64,000 bases of DNA, taken from Rhyacichthys aspro (lineage: Eukaryota > Chordata > Actinopteri > Gobiiformes > Rhyacichthyidae). The DNA lies in the NCBI GenBank assembly GCA_036850595.1, contig CM072152.1:11985640-12049639 (forward strand), read 5' to 3'. This document shows positions 47,101 through 61,115 of this stretch, piece by piece. The notes below the pieces were generated by a model. The model worked only from the letters and a program-made list of their open reading frames with translations, was not told the origin of the DNA and did no database searches. Positions within the stretch are counted from its first letter, which is position 1; every line of letters starts with the position of its first letter. A program made the position numbers and the translations under genes.

Positions 47101-49882
47101 CTTTGCTTCACCTAAATCATAAAAACATGAAATTTTAAGTCTCTTTATGTCTAAATGGCAGCCTGTGAGTACTGCAAGTTTAGCACTTCTCAATTTAAAA
47201 AAAAGGTCTCAGATAAAGTACATTAGAAAAAATAAAGGGAACATAAAAGCATTTTAAACACTAAGTTAGAGATCAGGCGTTCAGATGAAAGAGCAAAGAC
47301 CAGGGGCAAAGTCCATCTGGCTTTAAACAAAAGAGATTTAATAAACGTTTTAAGTTAATGTTACTATCACATATAATCAGTACGTGTTGTCATGCCCATT
47401 ATTTGTATGATTACACAAGTGAATGAGGCACATGTTCGCTTTAGAGTATGTGTTTGGCTAATGTCTAAAATGGATGTCTTAGGTTAGCTTAGCTTCACAA
47501 CGTTAGCAAGACACTACTATTTTGTTGCAATCAGTTTGGGCCAACAAACTGACGTTTACTATAGTTGACACACATTATATTGCAATGTATATTTAAGATC
47601 AATTATACAATGGTAACGTTTAGTTAACAAAGGCAGATAACACGCAACACTCCATTCATTGCATGCTTGTTTAGCTCATCGCTTTGCCAATGTTAGCTAG
47701 CTAGCATTGGATCGGGTCATGCTACCTTAAATAAAACGAAATCCTCTCTTTTCCGCGAAGGCACGATGTTTAAAAGTAAAAAGCCGATAAACCTCCAACA
47801 GTTACCACCAGGATGCCTGTCACTTCGCTACATAGCCGAGGTTGTATTGGCCAAACACCACCAAATATGCGGTAATTAGTTTGCAAAATATTGTAGGCGC
47901 AGCAACAGCAGCAGGCGAGGTATCTGGCGTCCGCCTATTCCAGACGACAACGAAGCAACCTTCGTTTAAACAAGTTCCCTGGTGCTGCAAAGCCTGGTCT
48001 GTTCAGCTGCGACATGAACACTGAATATACTACACATACGTCAAATACTATAACCAGTACAAGGTTTATTCTGTAAAATTAAAAATTACGGAAGTAGGCC
48101 CCGAAAACACTACGATTCCTCCCCAGGCTTGCACCCGGGACAGTAGCCTGCAGCCTTCTCTTGATTATCATGAGAACTGGGACCGACACAATGTAGCCGT
48201 GAAGATTCAACTCAAATTAGAAAGAAATGGACTACTGGAAAAGCTTTGAATGGTCAAAATCTCCAATTGTAATTAAAGTTAAATTGAGTTTAACTTTGTA
48301 GAAATAAACTTCATGCTCAACACCATAATAATCCAGTAGATTTAAAATCCAGCAAAAGAGGCAAGGTTTTCCTCACTGTAGACAGAGAACATAGTAATGG
48401 GCAAAAGTATGTTGCATATTGCCTCTGCAACTCACTGAAAATCAGCCACCACGTAAGGGTAAAATATGTAAGACATACATTGTTATATGCATCATTTTAC
48501 AGTAGGTCTGATGTGGCCAATAAACATTGTGAATTGTATGTACCTTTAACGCCATCTAACTTTCCCAGTCTGCCTTAAAGTGCCAGGCATGTGCTAGTGA
48601 GTGCCTCCCCCAGATTTCCCCACAACAAACTGCCTCTTTGCCTTCTTAAGGTGGACCGCCACAGATGCATTGGGCGAATGGAGTATTTCTGTTTAGCCCT
48701 GGGAATGGAAGTGTTAATTCCCACACTCTGTAGACTCTCACTTCAATTTGACACTAATTTCGTCAAGTGTTACTCTGTCTTGTATCTTTGTTTTTCTACT
48801 GTTTATGTGTAAGAGAATAGACATTACGTAGAAGCACAATATACTATTTTTTTTAACTGAATTTCAAATAGAGACAAACATGGACAGTAGACCTAGAAAA
48901 GTTGTGTTTGTAGCAACCCAAGAGCTTGTAGCCTTACATTACCCAATTGCAACACAAGTGAGCATCTGTCTTGTTGGCTCCACTTTATCACTTCATGTGA
49001 CTTTGCGCCACTTTAAGAATCTTAATGTAATCCTTTAGAAAGGGATTTACACTTTGGCGCAACTGTTAAAAAGAAACAAACAGGTAAGGAATACTGGGCA
49101 ATATTAATGTATAACTATGTTTCTTTTTTGCATTTTTGACATTGGTACACATGCATAAATGTCATTTTAGACTTATTAATTAAAGTTCACATTTTTATAG
49201 CATAATTGTTACATGCATGTGCCAGGAAAGCAGCTGGTGCAGTAATGAGAGACAGATGTCAACTTGAAGGGATGGTTGTGTGTATATCCAAGTCAGTTTC
49301 TCTGCAGTTGCCATGATGCTTCTCATGACACATGACAAACAGCTTCAGGCAAAGGAATAAATATGACACTGTAGAAAGGAGTCACACGAACACAAGGTAA
49401 GCATTTTTATATCTTTGCATTGTAGAGTCTATTTTGCGTAGATAATTGCAGTTGCAATGTGCAGCATTTTATGTTCACATTTTCATTAAGAATGAAATCC
49501 CATTCAGAACTGGAATTTCCTGATGCACTTAGTATTATGATGACATATGCTCATTATTGCCATTTTATTAATGTGCTTCAGTGTACTGAAATTGCTTTTG
49601 AAAAATTAGGTCACCTGTAATTAAAAGTATATAAAAGCTTAAACAAATGATTGGTGGTTACTGGTTGTAATTATTTGTGTTGTGCTAAACAACAGAACTG
49701 CTGCAGATAGAAAATGATTATGAATGTGTGACACTATTTATCTTGACATTTCTACAATCTGTAGTGTCAGATTTACACATGCTTGTGTATTGTTTGAACT
49801 TAATTTCTGTTTTCCCATAAACTCCCTTTTTTTTTTTCTTTTTTCTTTACCCAGATATCTGACAGTTCCACTGGAACACAAT
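47101..49882. other. Intergenic: qrich1 5' region and PRRT-like 5' exon
   Basis: The qrich1 noncoding first exon and promoter probably lie near 47.1-47.85 kb, where CG content rises around 47740-47900. For the next gene, a likely noncoding exon ends at a GTAAGC donor after 49395. A TATA-like AATAAATATGA lies around 49350, and the acceptor is at about 49854 before the coding exon. From about 47.9 to 49.3 kb I see no gene or repeat I can name. Confidence 0.45.
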
Positions 49883-51934
49883 ATGGGATGTTCTGTGGTG
49901 TTTGTTACCCTTACTATGCTCTTTGTTTCTCTTGGAAACCTTATTCAAATCACAAATTCTCTGGGTCACTCTGATCCAATTTGGAGCACTCACAGTGAGA
50001 AAAGGAGCCAGGCTGCCAGGCATATCCTCGCCACTGAAGTAATTCACTATCCAGAGAGCAGGAGCGACTCAGAAGAAGGCAGTGGACAAAATGTTGAGAG
50101 TATGCTGCATATGACAAGGACTGTTGTTTTAAAGGAGCTTGATTCACAGTTAAAGGATGGGCACACAACCAACACTATAGTCTATGACAGTTCAGGAATA
50201 GCTCACCACTTTATGGTGTCAGAGGAAACATCTTTAAAAGCTGGTCAGAAGACACCAGAAGAACAGTTAAATGGTGGTAAGTGTGCTATTTTTGGTCAGT
50301 GTGTAAAGTTATCCATTCTTAAAAAAATACAGTGTAATACATTTATAATTTTTATACTTAATTCTTTCTTTTAAGATGGAGACATCCCTGAACTATCTGT
50401 CCAAACAAATGTGTTTACCCCAAAGACCAACCACAATGTGTCAGGACCTGCAGGAAGCTGTTTGTTTGGTGTTAGTCCTTGCCTCATTCTTACAAACTTC
50501 AATGGCACCAGTCTGAAGTGGGATGACATGAAACGCACACTTGCTTTTGCTTGGGAACTACACGTTTTTGGATCTGCCGGACTTTTCATATTGCTGGCAC
50601 TGCTGGCAGTTTTGGGAATGGTTCGAGCACATACTCTTCCTCATCCTCTATGTGAAGCTCTGACTTTGACTAATAGTCTCTTGGTGATCAGTCTTACTCT
50701 GCGCGCTGTACTTCTTCTACTTGATCCATATGGAACCCGGCAGATTCTGTCCCGAGCAACTCTGGCGGCACTACATAATGTTTCTCTTCATCTTCTCCTT
50801 TGGGCACAGATTGCTCTGGCACTGGTCACACTCAGAGGGCTGACATTGTTATTTTTACAGTTAGAAGCACAGCATTTAAGGGTGGTTGGGGCACTGGCTG
50901 TATTACATAGCACACCTTTATTAGTTGCAGATTTATACTCTACAACTGTGTCCCCTGCACTCCCACTTTTACTACAAACCCTGTCCCTTTGTTGGGGCAT
51001 CCCATTAGGAATGGGAATTTTTACAAAGTCACTTTCTAATTTACCAGATTTTCTCAGGTCCTCTTTACCACAGTGGATTCCATCTCATAGGCTAGAAAGG
51101 CGTGCAAAGAGGGTAACAGCAGCTTGTGCTGGCCTTGGGATCCTCAGCTGCAGCCTCCACATGTATAGCTTGCTCTGGCTTTACGGATTATTAGGAAACT
51201 GGAGACGCTTTGGCTGGGGCTGGTGGCTTTGTCAGTTTTGGGCTAGAGTTCTAGAGTTATTTTGGGGGTTTTCTCTAGTTGTCCTTGGATCGTGGATCTT
51301 CTGGACATCCTCTAGAGGGCACTCTAGAGTTGAGCATGTCCAGGGCAGAGGGGATGGTTCAAAAAAAGCAAGCTTGTTCGGTACTATGCTCTCACATTTT
51401 AAAAAAAGGCCTCTAAGAAAATCTGAGAAAACTTGGGAAGAACTGATGCCAAATAACTGGGCAAAGTATAACCTATCTAGGACAGGAATCAGCAATGCAA
51501 GGGGTACATATAATGACCGCTCATCCACATACAAACCAGACAACATGCCTGACCCTGTTAGCACCACCAGCTATGACTCCCAGGCTGCAGTACTGTGGCA
51601 GAAAGTTGGTGAACATGAATGTGTCTTGTCCCTAATAGAGTTTGACATGGTACCCCCATCTCCCATTAACCTCAGGCGCAGCATTGACAACGCCCTTCAT
51701 CATGAACAGCTTGTGTCTGGAAGTCTGTTCATAGCCCCTCCTCCCTCTTGGACTCACACTGTTACAGACACAGACAACACTGATGGAGATGACATGATTC
51801 CTCCAGCGTATGCCAGCTATAGCTGGATGATGGATACAGAGTCTATTCCTGCATCTCTCGACCATTTTCAAACCAGTGAATCAAATCCAGTGAAACAAGA
51901 TGACTTGTCTGATGATTATATTACAGACCTTTAA
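49883..51934 (+). CDS. Proline-rich transmembrane protein 3/4-like multi-pass membrane protein
   Basis: The function of this family is largely unknown. Two coding exons, 49883-50276 and 50376-51934, give 650 aa. Starting at ATG 49883 there is a signal-peptide-like start (MGCSVVFVTLTMLFVSLGNL). A hydrophilic, probably extracellular segment with N-glycosylation sequons (NVSG, NGTS) follows. About seven hydrophobic helices run from FGSAGLFILLALLAVLGMV to LELFWGFSLVVLGSWIFW. The tail is long, Ser/Asp-rich and probably cytosolic, ending in DDYITDL. The block LRAVLLLLDPYGTRQILSRA is the family's recognisable mark. Unlike mammalian PRRT3 and PRRT4, the N-terminal part is not strongly proline-rich. 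PRRT3 is favoured by the human 3p25 neighbours. AATAAA at 52378-52383 is the likely polyadenylation signal. Confidence 0.8.
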
Positions 51935-53200
51935 ATATGAAAATCAAAGTCAAATTTGCACAGAAAAACTATATGTGGAAAAAAATGTAATTATGGGAGA
52001 ATACCATTTTTTAATTAAACATAAAATGTAACACATTTTAGGAAAAAATATCTTACATTATACATTAGAGACAAGATTTGTTAATCAAGATTATCATGAA
52101 AGTGATTGTTTCTTTCACAATTTGTTTTTATATATTTTTACATGAGGTAGTGGCAATTCATTACATATTAAAATATGATATTTCCTCTTCTCAAATGAAT
52201 GATGAGATGAACTAATGTACTAAAGGTACTTTGCTAAATGAAAAAAAAAGTAATCTGAACAACATCTGAACAAACACAACCAGTGTAAAAATTTGAATTG
52301 ACAAGCACGTTAACTTTATTCTGCATTTATATTTGCTACATAGCAGTAAGTACATTTCTTTCACTGTAATGTTTGTAAATAAAGTATTTCTATAATATGG
52401 AAAAATGTATTTTGCTTTTTTGAGTTTCCTGGTAAGTGGAGGACAATGTCATCATTGTGTGACAGGTACTTTCACTCAAATGCTCTCCAGAGGGCTGTCA
52501 CTTAGTGCACCCCACAACAAAGGCTTTTGTGTCCAAATGAAGGTATAGTAAATTTATTAAAGACATACATTTTCCGTAATATATGCTTTAAAAAAAAATC
52601 AGAATAAGGAGTATACACTCTCTTTGATGTGAATCTGCTAATTACTTGCCCTTCTTTACCAAACATGACACCAACTATAGCAACAACTACGCCTCCTAGT
52701 GGGAATGCTTCATCCCTGTCGTATCATTAGCTTCCAGTTCAGCACCAGCAATCGCTTGGCCACCTTTGGCTTCTTCCAATACCTACATCTGCATTTGAAT
52801 TATTTGTAGTATTTTTTTTAAATTGATTTATTTAATTTACTTGAATGCGTTACAGCTCATTAACACTAACACTAAACCTAACAGTAGGCATATCTTTACA
52901 AATCACGTTTTTGTTTTGATTATTCATACCATTTATTAGATTTTAAATTTAAATAGTAGGGTCTATATAACATTTATTTCACATTTAGTACTTTGAACGC
53001 TCCATTATTCAGTGATATGTGGCACGCAGCTTATCTCCAAGTCCCTTTTCTGTCTATATTGCCGTAATGACTGTTGCTTATGATCATCTAAGAAAGTTGT
53101 CCTTTGTGGTTTCTACCTCCATTAGTCTGATTACCACAATTCTTTTCACATGGCTAGCTTCAAAATAAAACTTTAATAATTATTTTAGGCTGTAACGTAC
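51935..53200. other. PRRT-like 3' UTR and intergenic DNA
   Basis: The 3' UTR probably ends near 52.4 kb. From there to about 53.2 kb is AT-rich sequence without a recognisable gene or repeat. Confidence 0.45.
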
Positions 53201-53258
53201 ACGGCTGACCTGCGCTGAGGAGGTGACGCTCAGCTGTTCTGACGCAGGGCACGTTGTT

Positions 53259-53266
53259 TGACGTCA
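53259..53266. promoter_or_regulatory. tmcc1: Consensus CRE (TGACGTCA) in tmcc1 promoter
   Basis: A perfect palindromic cAMP-response element lies 25 bases before the first ATG of the putative 5' exon, in a locally GC-rich stretch. It is a good candidate CREB/ATF site; function is inferred from the motif alone. Confidence 0.55.
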
Positions 53267-53326
53267 TCGTGGGAGTGTCTCGTCGAAGAAATGAACGGTC
53301 ATCAACACAATCCTCTCAGCGCCCAT
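53267..53326 (+). other. tmcc1: Putative tmcc1 5' exon with upstream ORF
   Basis: A GTAAGT donor follows position 53326. An ATG at 53291 opens 12 codons, and after splicing to exon 56569-56612 the frame continues and ends at TGA. It would therefore be an upstream ORF of about 25 codons, not the main start. The exon start is not determined. The intron 53327-56568 shows no gene I recognise. Confidence 0.4.
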
Positions 53327-56300
53327 GTAAGTTCAACCTGCAAATCACACGTTTTATTCACTAGTCTATGAATGAAACTGCACAGTCGCTGCCCTTCGAT
53401 TTGCTTTTAGGCTAAAACGTTGTTTATCTCGGAGCCGGTGACGCTGTTTGCTTGTAGCTAACCATGGCTGAAAGATGTTTTTTAGCAAGACCTAGCCAGT
53501 CTGCTAATGACAGGGAGAGCGTATGTTTAGATACATGGAATACTATGGGCGGACAAAAACAACTGTAGTTGCAAGTATACGTTATAATCCAAAGCTAGAA
53601 ACAAAGATTGTATGAATGAGACAACACCCAGGCCTTGGTCAGCGAAATGTAGTAGTTGTTGGTAGACAAAATAGGCTGTTGTAAGTTCTCATTATAGCAC
53701 ACTTTATAACTCAGATTGAGGTGTAATGCTGTTGTACACAGTAAACAAAAACGCTAACTGACCATATTACTCGTTTGTTAAATGTTGTAGGTCTCCAAAC
53801 AAACTACACCTCAGAGATGTGATTAAGATAACCTGGATGGTGTGTCTGACAGATGGCCACTCAGTGTCCTACTTTGAGTTCACAGCTTTTTACACCGGTG
53901 TGGACCGTTTATTACAACAAGTTATCCTTTTGACAGGCTACACCTATCACAGATGATAAAAATGTTTTTCATCTTTGTTCTTGTTCAAGACTAGCTATAA
54001 CAATCTACCGTTTGTTTGTTAAATGGCGCATTGTGTTCAAACACTTGCACAGACTCCGTGGTTAATTATTTGATGGCGGTAGTTAGTAGCCTACCTCGTC
54101 GTTTACTTTCTGCACTCATATGAGCCTAACTGAATTTGAAACACTGGGGTTTGCTTAGCTCCTGAAGCAGAATATTATCACTAAAGACAGCTAGTGATTT
54201 CTGTTTTTCTATAACACAGTTAAGCTGCATTCATAGTGCACTAGCAACAACGGCGTGCACTGTCAAGTGAAATGAACGCCCTGCTTCTCCCACGTTAGCT
54301 TGTGCTGCTAGCGTCCTAAGGGAATTGACAAAACGTGACAGCGTTTGATTTGTACATTTATTCGACTCCACCTCCGTAATAATCTAACACAAAATACATT
54401 TTCAAACAGAGACATTAAACTGTATATTTTAAAGCTGGATGTTCTATAATCCCAGGCCTAAACATTAGCAGGTTGCTACTTTCATTCTTCTCTGATCTCA
54501 AGCCAACACTGAATCATTAGGCTTGGGTTATTTGCTGTAACTTTATCAAACATCCTTTGCATAGACCCCTAGTGTGTAAATGTACCATACCCCTTTAAGC
54601 TTGTACGAGTAGAGTCACCTTGTGGGTTAACAATGGACGCACCTGTAACTTTATGTGTAACTATTTTTAGGAAGCATAAATTGTTTTTTGAAGTCATATT
54701 ATACATGGTACACACTGAAGCGTCAAATGGACATGGATATATTTTAAAAAGTAACGTGGCAACAAAGAAACTAGCTACTAACGACAGTGATGACCTCATC
54801 CACCGGAAGTGTTAGTGTCACATAACCTATCGTTAACGTGTTGTATCTCAGTCCAGACCGTGCATGGTGTAATACCAGAGTGTCAAAACGATCCCAAAAG
54901 AGCCATTCGCTCTCGTTAATTAACATCTTACAATTAATTAACGCAAAAAATCCCGTGGGCAGCTGCTGTGCAAACTTGAAATGCAGGTTCTCTTTCTGCT
55001 TCTTGAATTTAAAGAAATAACAACAGTAAAAATATTATTAGGTAGCAACCTAGCAGCAATTAACTGAAAGACTTAGGTTGTGTGGAGTAAACAAAAAGAA
55101 GATAATAGATCAACTCTTGAAATGTAGACATACAGATTTTCTTATTTGACATAATGCAAACTACCAGTTGTAATCTACAGTTTGACCTTAAAAATAAATA
55201 TTAATGCAAACACTACTATAGTACTAAATAGCAATATAAACAAACAAAAGATTCAAACTTTATTTTTGTCTCTTGCAGTCCTAATAATTTTATTCCTTCT
55301 CATTTTGTTTTTTGTTTTTTTTTCAGCATGTGATTTTTCTAAATGTCAATGGAAACAGCTGGCTAGAGCTTGACAGTTACCCACCATACTTTGATTACAA
55401 TTCCTCAATTACTGGGAGAAAGTGGGTCTGGAGAAACTTGCTTATTAGCTCTTTCATGTAATAATAGATGCCACAAACCAAATGCGGATGAGCACAAGTG
55501 AAGGTATGGCTATCCATGTTTTTATTTTGCATTTCATGAAAACAATTTCTACCAAAACTAGAAATTATATAGTTTCTCAAATTGTTGTATTAGGCCTGCA
55601 TAATTGTTTATACACAATGCATCATTAAAGCCCATGATTACTGGTAAATGCAGAGAAGGAATTATTTCTCACTTCCCGTAAATGCTATGGACATACAGAG
55701 CACTGCCTGTAGCTGATGTGACCTTGAAGCACTACAGAGAGTGATAGGCGAGTGTTAGCTGACTCGCTCCTAACACAACACTTTGCCCTCGGCAGGAACA
55801 AGACCACTGCCATTGTCAGGATATAGTTCCAAGTCTTTGCATTTGTTCCAGTCTTTGATTACATGCTAACAACGCTTACTGCAGTGCAATTCAGTATAAA
55901 CGTCATAATCATAGCAAGTAACAAATATTTACAGTTCATATTCATTTTTAACAAAGTTTAATCTAGCTCTTCAGATCTAAGAGCAGGACAAAATGAGTCT
56001 GAGTCCACCACTTACACTGCTCTCTTTTTGTTGCTGGATATGCTGCTCTGTTGATAAGTGATACTTTGCTGACTGTAGGAATCACTTTTCAGTTTGTCTG
56101 CAGAACAACCCATAATCAACATTAAAGAAGCCACAAATGCAGGATTTCAGTATTTTCCTGCAATAAACCTACATTTCACTATAATTTTATTTTTAGAACC
56201 CAAGCTAATATGTGTAACCTTAGAAAAGCTAGAACATGATTGTGAAATAAATAATGCCAGTCTTTTGAATAGTTACTGTGCACATTGCTACCATAGAACT

Positions 56301-56568
56301 GAAACACCAGTATATGTATATGATGCTTGGGCTTTGTTGTTCAAGCATTATTTAAACATTACAACATTTAGATGAAAATGCTTACTCTTCTGGACAGCTT
56401 GCACTTTTGTTGACATTTGAGTAGCATCCAATACTACCTTATTTTGTGCTGCATATAAACCTGTCTAATAAATTTGAACAGTTTTTCAGTCTTGTTAGCA
56501 TTGTGAAGCAAATGAATGCTGAGCATGTTTTGTAACTTTTCTTTCTTTCTTGTTTCTGCTTCATTTAG

Positions 56569-56612
56569 CCGGTCAAGTGTTGTGAGTCTGAAGTGGACAG
56601 GCTGGGCTGATG
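56569..56612 (+). other. tmcc1: Putative tmcc1 noncoding 5' exon
   Basis: A pyrimidine-rich acceptor (TTTCTGCTTCATTTAG) and a GTAAGC donor bound a 44-base exon upstream of the coding exons. It contains an in-frame TGA relative to the upstream ATG at 53291. Confidence 0.45.
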
Positions 56613-57745
56613 GTAAGCATCTGCCTGCACTCTTATCAAACTGATGTATAAATTACTTCAGATCTTTAAGCTGACATGCATGTACGCTGGATTTAAAACT
56701 GTAAAATAAAGCTGGCAATCCAGCACAATGTGCAGGATTTACAAATGGTGTAAAATATAAACACTTCTCTGTGCTGGAAGTTAAAACATATGCTAAAAGA
56801 AGCAATATTGTACAGATTTATTTTGGATTGCAATGCTTTGTATGATCAAATTCTTTGATCCAGATCCACTCTAATTTGAAACCTGGACACAAACTTAGAG
56901 CTGGTGTAGAATTTGAGTGTACTCTATGCCCATGCTGAGACACATGTTAACTTTGTTGCTAGAATGGGTGTACCACACTCTGGATAAATGAGGGTCTTTC
57001 TCTCTCTTTGTAAACATTTTTTTTCCCCATAAAGTTATTGTTGCAAATCTTCAACTGAACACCGCATGAACATTTTAGGATTTGGTTTGATCATAGTTCC
57101 AACACAGATTTTTCACTTCCCATGTAGAATTTCATTTTCACATTTTTTTCACTTTTGGATTATTACCACTTTATTTAAGTAAATTATTACGACAATGAAT
57201 ACTTTCTGAAATGTTATTACATATACTTTGTAAGATACATAATAGTTAATTAGCTCAAATGTACACTACATTTCAGAAACTATTCTCACAATATTTGTGC
57301 ATTTTGTGTTGCATTATGGGTTGGCATTTTTAGATACGGCATATCCAGTATAACTTAAATAGTCCACTGTAATAAAGAATTGTACTGTATTTTCAATTGT
57401 ACTTTGTCAAAAACAACAAATTGAACACATTAAATAATAACATAGTTGTGGCTAGCAAGAGGCCATGTCTGCGCCAACCCAAACCATGTTGCTTGTTTCT
57501 TTTTATTCTGTTGCTGCTTTTATCAGTCACTGCTGCATGTCATAATTCATTTATTTTCCTTTTGTGTTAGAAAAGCATGACATTGAACCAAGCCACAGAT
57601 GCATGTCCACAGAGCTCCAACTGAGCACCATCCCCTGTGCATCACGGCTTTCAAGCAGCCTGTCAGGGGCGTGGGGTGTCGACGGGGTGTAGCTAGTCTC
57701 CCCTGCACATCGAGTAGGACCTCACTGTGAAACTGGAGGTCTCTG

Positions 57746-60700
57746 ATGGATCAGGGTAGTAGTGAGCAGAGTCCAGACGAGCCAGACGCAGGGGGACGAG
57801 TAGAGTCGGAGGTTGGCCGGAGGGCATCAGAGTCAGAGCATGGCTTGTCCAAAATCACCCACAATGCCCTGGAGAACATGGGAGCGTTGGGCCATGGTCT
57901 GAAGCACTTTTTCCAGCCACAGCGCCGACGCTCCTCCGTTTCCCCACATGACTCCGGCTCTTCCTGCACAGGCGCCCCTCCCTCCGGGCCTGGTGATGTA
58001 GGGTCAGAAGTAGGAGAAACTCCTGCCCCCTCTGCACTCCCTTTGGATTCTGACAACCCCACTACCTCCGCCCCACCTGCAGCTTTGAGCCGTGTCCTGC
58101 AGCAAATCCGAGGTCCTCCACCTATGATGAGGAGAGGCACGAGCCTCCAAAGCAGGCGGAGCAAAACGGGCTCTGGAGAGGCCCCCCAAAAAGGGAGCCC
58201 TCAGATCCACCGGCGCAGCACCCATGAAGCTCTGCTTCAGGCTGGACGTCCACGCTCCTCCTCCACCACGGACACACCCAGTAGCCCGGCCCTCACAGAC
58301 ATGCTCCTGACTTCTGGTTACCACTCCACTGAGGAGCCGGACAAGGTAAGAGCCCCGCCTTGTGTAAAACATTTTAAACAAACAATGAACTGAACAATGA
58401 AAACCAAATGAAGCACCTTCAGTGCGGAGTACATTGCAAAATGCTGACAGAGCAGCACCATTTACTTATATCATATATTTAATCATTTGTATTTATGCTT
58501 TTGGTCTCCTACTTTAATTCTCTCTTACTTTAATACAAAATAAACTGTTTTACTGTCTTATGTAGTATATAGTATAGATACAAAATACAAGGTAAAGCTG
58601 AGACATTTTGTGTCAGTTGCAATAGGTGCCTTAGTGACTCTCCTGGTAGATTTTATGCATCCAATAACACAGGTTTGAGTCATGGCTCTGGCTAGTTCTC
58701 CCAAATTTTGTGTCAGACTCTTTCTGCTATGTCTATCCAATAAAGTCACAAGTATACAATGAAGTGCTAAAAGCCTATTATTGGTTTAGATGTGCTTACT
58801 TAAACCAGTGAGAGTAAAGATGAACTGTCAGCAGTGAAGGGCAGAGATTGCCTTCAGTGGTCTGTACGTGCTTTAAGCCGTTCTAAATTTAGCCACCTCT
58901 GAGTCTTCTTCAGGTCATACAAGACTTCTACAGCTAAACAAAATCACACTTGTACTATAAACCTTTAGCTCTTATATACTGCATCAAGTAGATCTTGTGT
59001 ACAGTGGGGAAAGCACTTAAACTTGTTATTCTTGAGTAGTCACTAGGAGAAGGAGCTATACAACAAATTGTCGAAACTGCATACTGGAACAGATTGCTAT
59101 TACTGTTGTAAGAAAAGGAAACTGCCCTTGGTTTTATCTGTCTTAAATGTGACTCAAACAGACATAAACTAAGCTTTGGGTTGATTTTGAAAAGATTATT
59201 TTGGTTTGTATATCATATCCACTACACTGCAATAATTTACTGTTTGGTTTAATTTATACAAAGCTGTTTTAAATCTAAATGTCTGTATTTTGCAATGCTG
59301 TGTAAATACAAGCAAGCTGTAATTCACTGTCCTTTACATTGATGGGGCTCTTTTTTTGTGCAGTTGGATCGTTATGATGGAACAGGCCCTGCTGTGTCGC
59401 CAAATGCCCTCTCCTATGGCGCAGACGGTTATGATGTAGTGGACAGCACACCTGACCCTCAGAGAACCAAGCAGGCCATTGCCCAGTTACAGCAGAAAAT
59501 CCTTAAGCTTACAGAACAAATCAAGATTGAACAAACTGCTCGTGACGACAACGTGGCCGAATACCTGAAACTTGCTAATAATGCGGACAAACAGCAAAGT
59601 GCGCGTATCAAACAGGTCTTTGAGAAGAAGAACCAAAAGTCAGCTCAGACTATCCAACAGCTACAGAGGAAGCTGGAACACTCCCACAGGAAGCTTCGAG
59701 AGGTGGAACACAACGGCATCCCTCGGCAGCCCAAAGATGTTTTTAGAGACATGCACCAGGGACTAAAAGATGTCGGAGCCAAGGTGATCTTTATTCATCA
59801 ATGTAAAGATGTTAACGCAGTAGGAAACTTATAAATAAATAATGAATGTACACTAACTGCCCCAGACCAGCTCAATCCTTGTGAAGCAGTATATTAATAA
59901 AGCATGTCACTTGTGTAGCTGAATGTTAACTATTTGATGGCATTCAGAGTAATTAAGTCCTCAGTGCACATTAGCCCTTTTCATTTGGTAACAGTAAACT
60001 TAGCTTCTGGGCTTCTCTTTTTTAGGTAACAGGTGGGCTTTCCAGCTTCTCACAGGCCACTCATTCTGCTGCTGGAGCTGTGGTGTCCAAGCCGCGGGAG
60101 ATTGCCTCTCTTATCCGTAACAAGTTTGGCAGCGCCGATAACATTGCCGCACTAAAGGACTCGTTGGATGAAACCCAGGGGGATGAGGCTGTGGGGGTGA
60201 CAAGGGCTCTCGGGACAGGGCAGTTGCAATCCAGTCCAAAGTATGGCAGTGAAGATGACTGTTCTAGTGCTACATCTGGATCTGCAGGAGCTAACAGCAC
60301 CACTGGAGCTCCTGGAGGACCACCGAATTCAAAGGGCAGCACGCTTGAACAAGGACAGGCCTTGGGCTTTGATGCTATACTTCATGAGATACAAGAGCTT
60401 CAGGAAAACAAAGGAAGACTTGAGGAATCATTTGAAAATTTAAAAGCTCACTATCAACGGGACTACACCATGATCATGGGAGCATTACAAGAAGAGCGAT
60501 ACAGGTAGGCCTTGTACATTTGGAAATTTCTGGGTGACAATGCCGGTTAAATACTAAGTTTGCATTTTTATTTTGTATCTTTTTGTAGATGTGAGCGCTT
60601 AGAAGAGCAACTTAATGATTTGACGGAACTCCACCAAAATGAAATTCTGAACTTAAAGCAGGAATTAGCCAGCATGGAGGAAAAGATCGCTTATCAGTCT

Positions 60701-61115
60701 TACGAAAGAGCAAGAGACATACAGGTAAACATAATTACTTGAAATCTTTCTGCATTCTCAACAACACGCTCACATTTACACTTTTATCCCTGACTTGTAG
60801 GAAGCGCTGGAGGCATGTCAGACGCGCATTTCCAAAATGGAACTGCAGCAGCAACAGCAGCAGGTGGTACAGCTCGAGGGTCTGGAGAATGCCACAGCAC
60901 GAACTCTTCTCGGAAAACTAATCAATGTGCTGCTAGCTGTCATGGCAGTCCTCCTGGTGTTTGTGTCCACTGTGGCTAACTGTGTCGTCCCGTTAATGAA
61001 AACACGGAGCCGCACACTTTCAACAGTGCTTCTAGTAATCGTCCTCGCCTTTTTCTGGAGGCACTGGGATGCTGTTTCGGAGTATCTGCACCGCTTCCTC
61101 TTGGATCGAAGATGA
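57746..61115 (+). CDS. tmcc1: TMCC1, ER transmembrane and coiled-coil protein
   Basis: TMCC1 sits in the ER at contact sites with endosomes and supports actin-dependent endosome bud fission. Coding exons 57746-58345, 59364-59783, 60026-60504, 60589-60724 and 60801-61115 give 649 aa. The first coding exon begins with 5' UTR at acceptor 57571. The N-terminal region is disordered and Ser/Pro-rich and includes RRGTSLQSRRSK and GRPRSSSTTD. Coiled coils follow (PDPQRTKQAIAQLQQKILKL, RCERLEEQLNDLTELHQNEI). Then come VSKPREIASLIRNKFGSADN and YQSYERARDIQEALEACQTR. Two C-terminal membrane helices are joined by a short loop (LINVLLAVMAVLLVFVSTV and LSTVLLVIVLAFFWRHW). The run MELQQQQQQVVQLEGLENATA favours TMCC1 over TMCC2 and TMCC3. 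AATAAA at 62136-62141 would give a 1 kb 3' UTR. Confidence 0.95.

Noticed and set aside
57751..58381. Two long minus-strand frames under the first tmcc1 coding exon
   Set aside because: They lie antisense to a GC-rich real exon with excellent family match; composition alone explains them.
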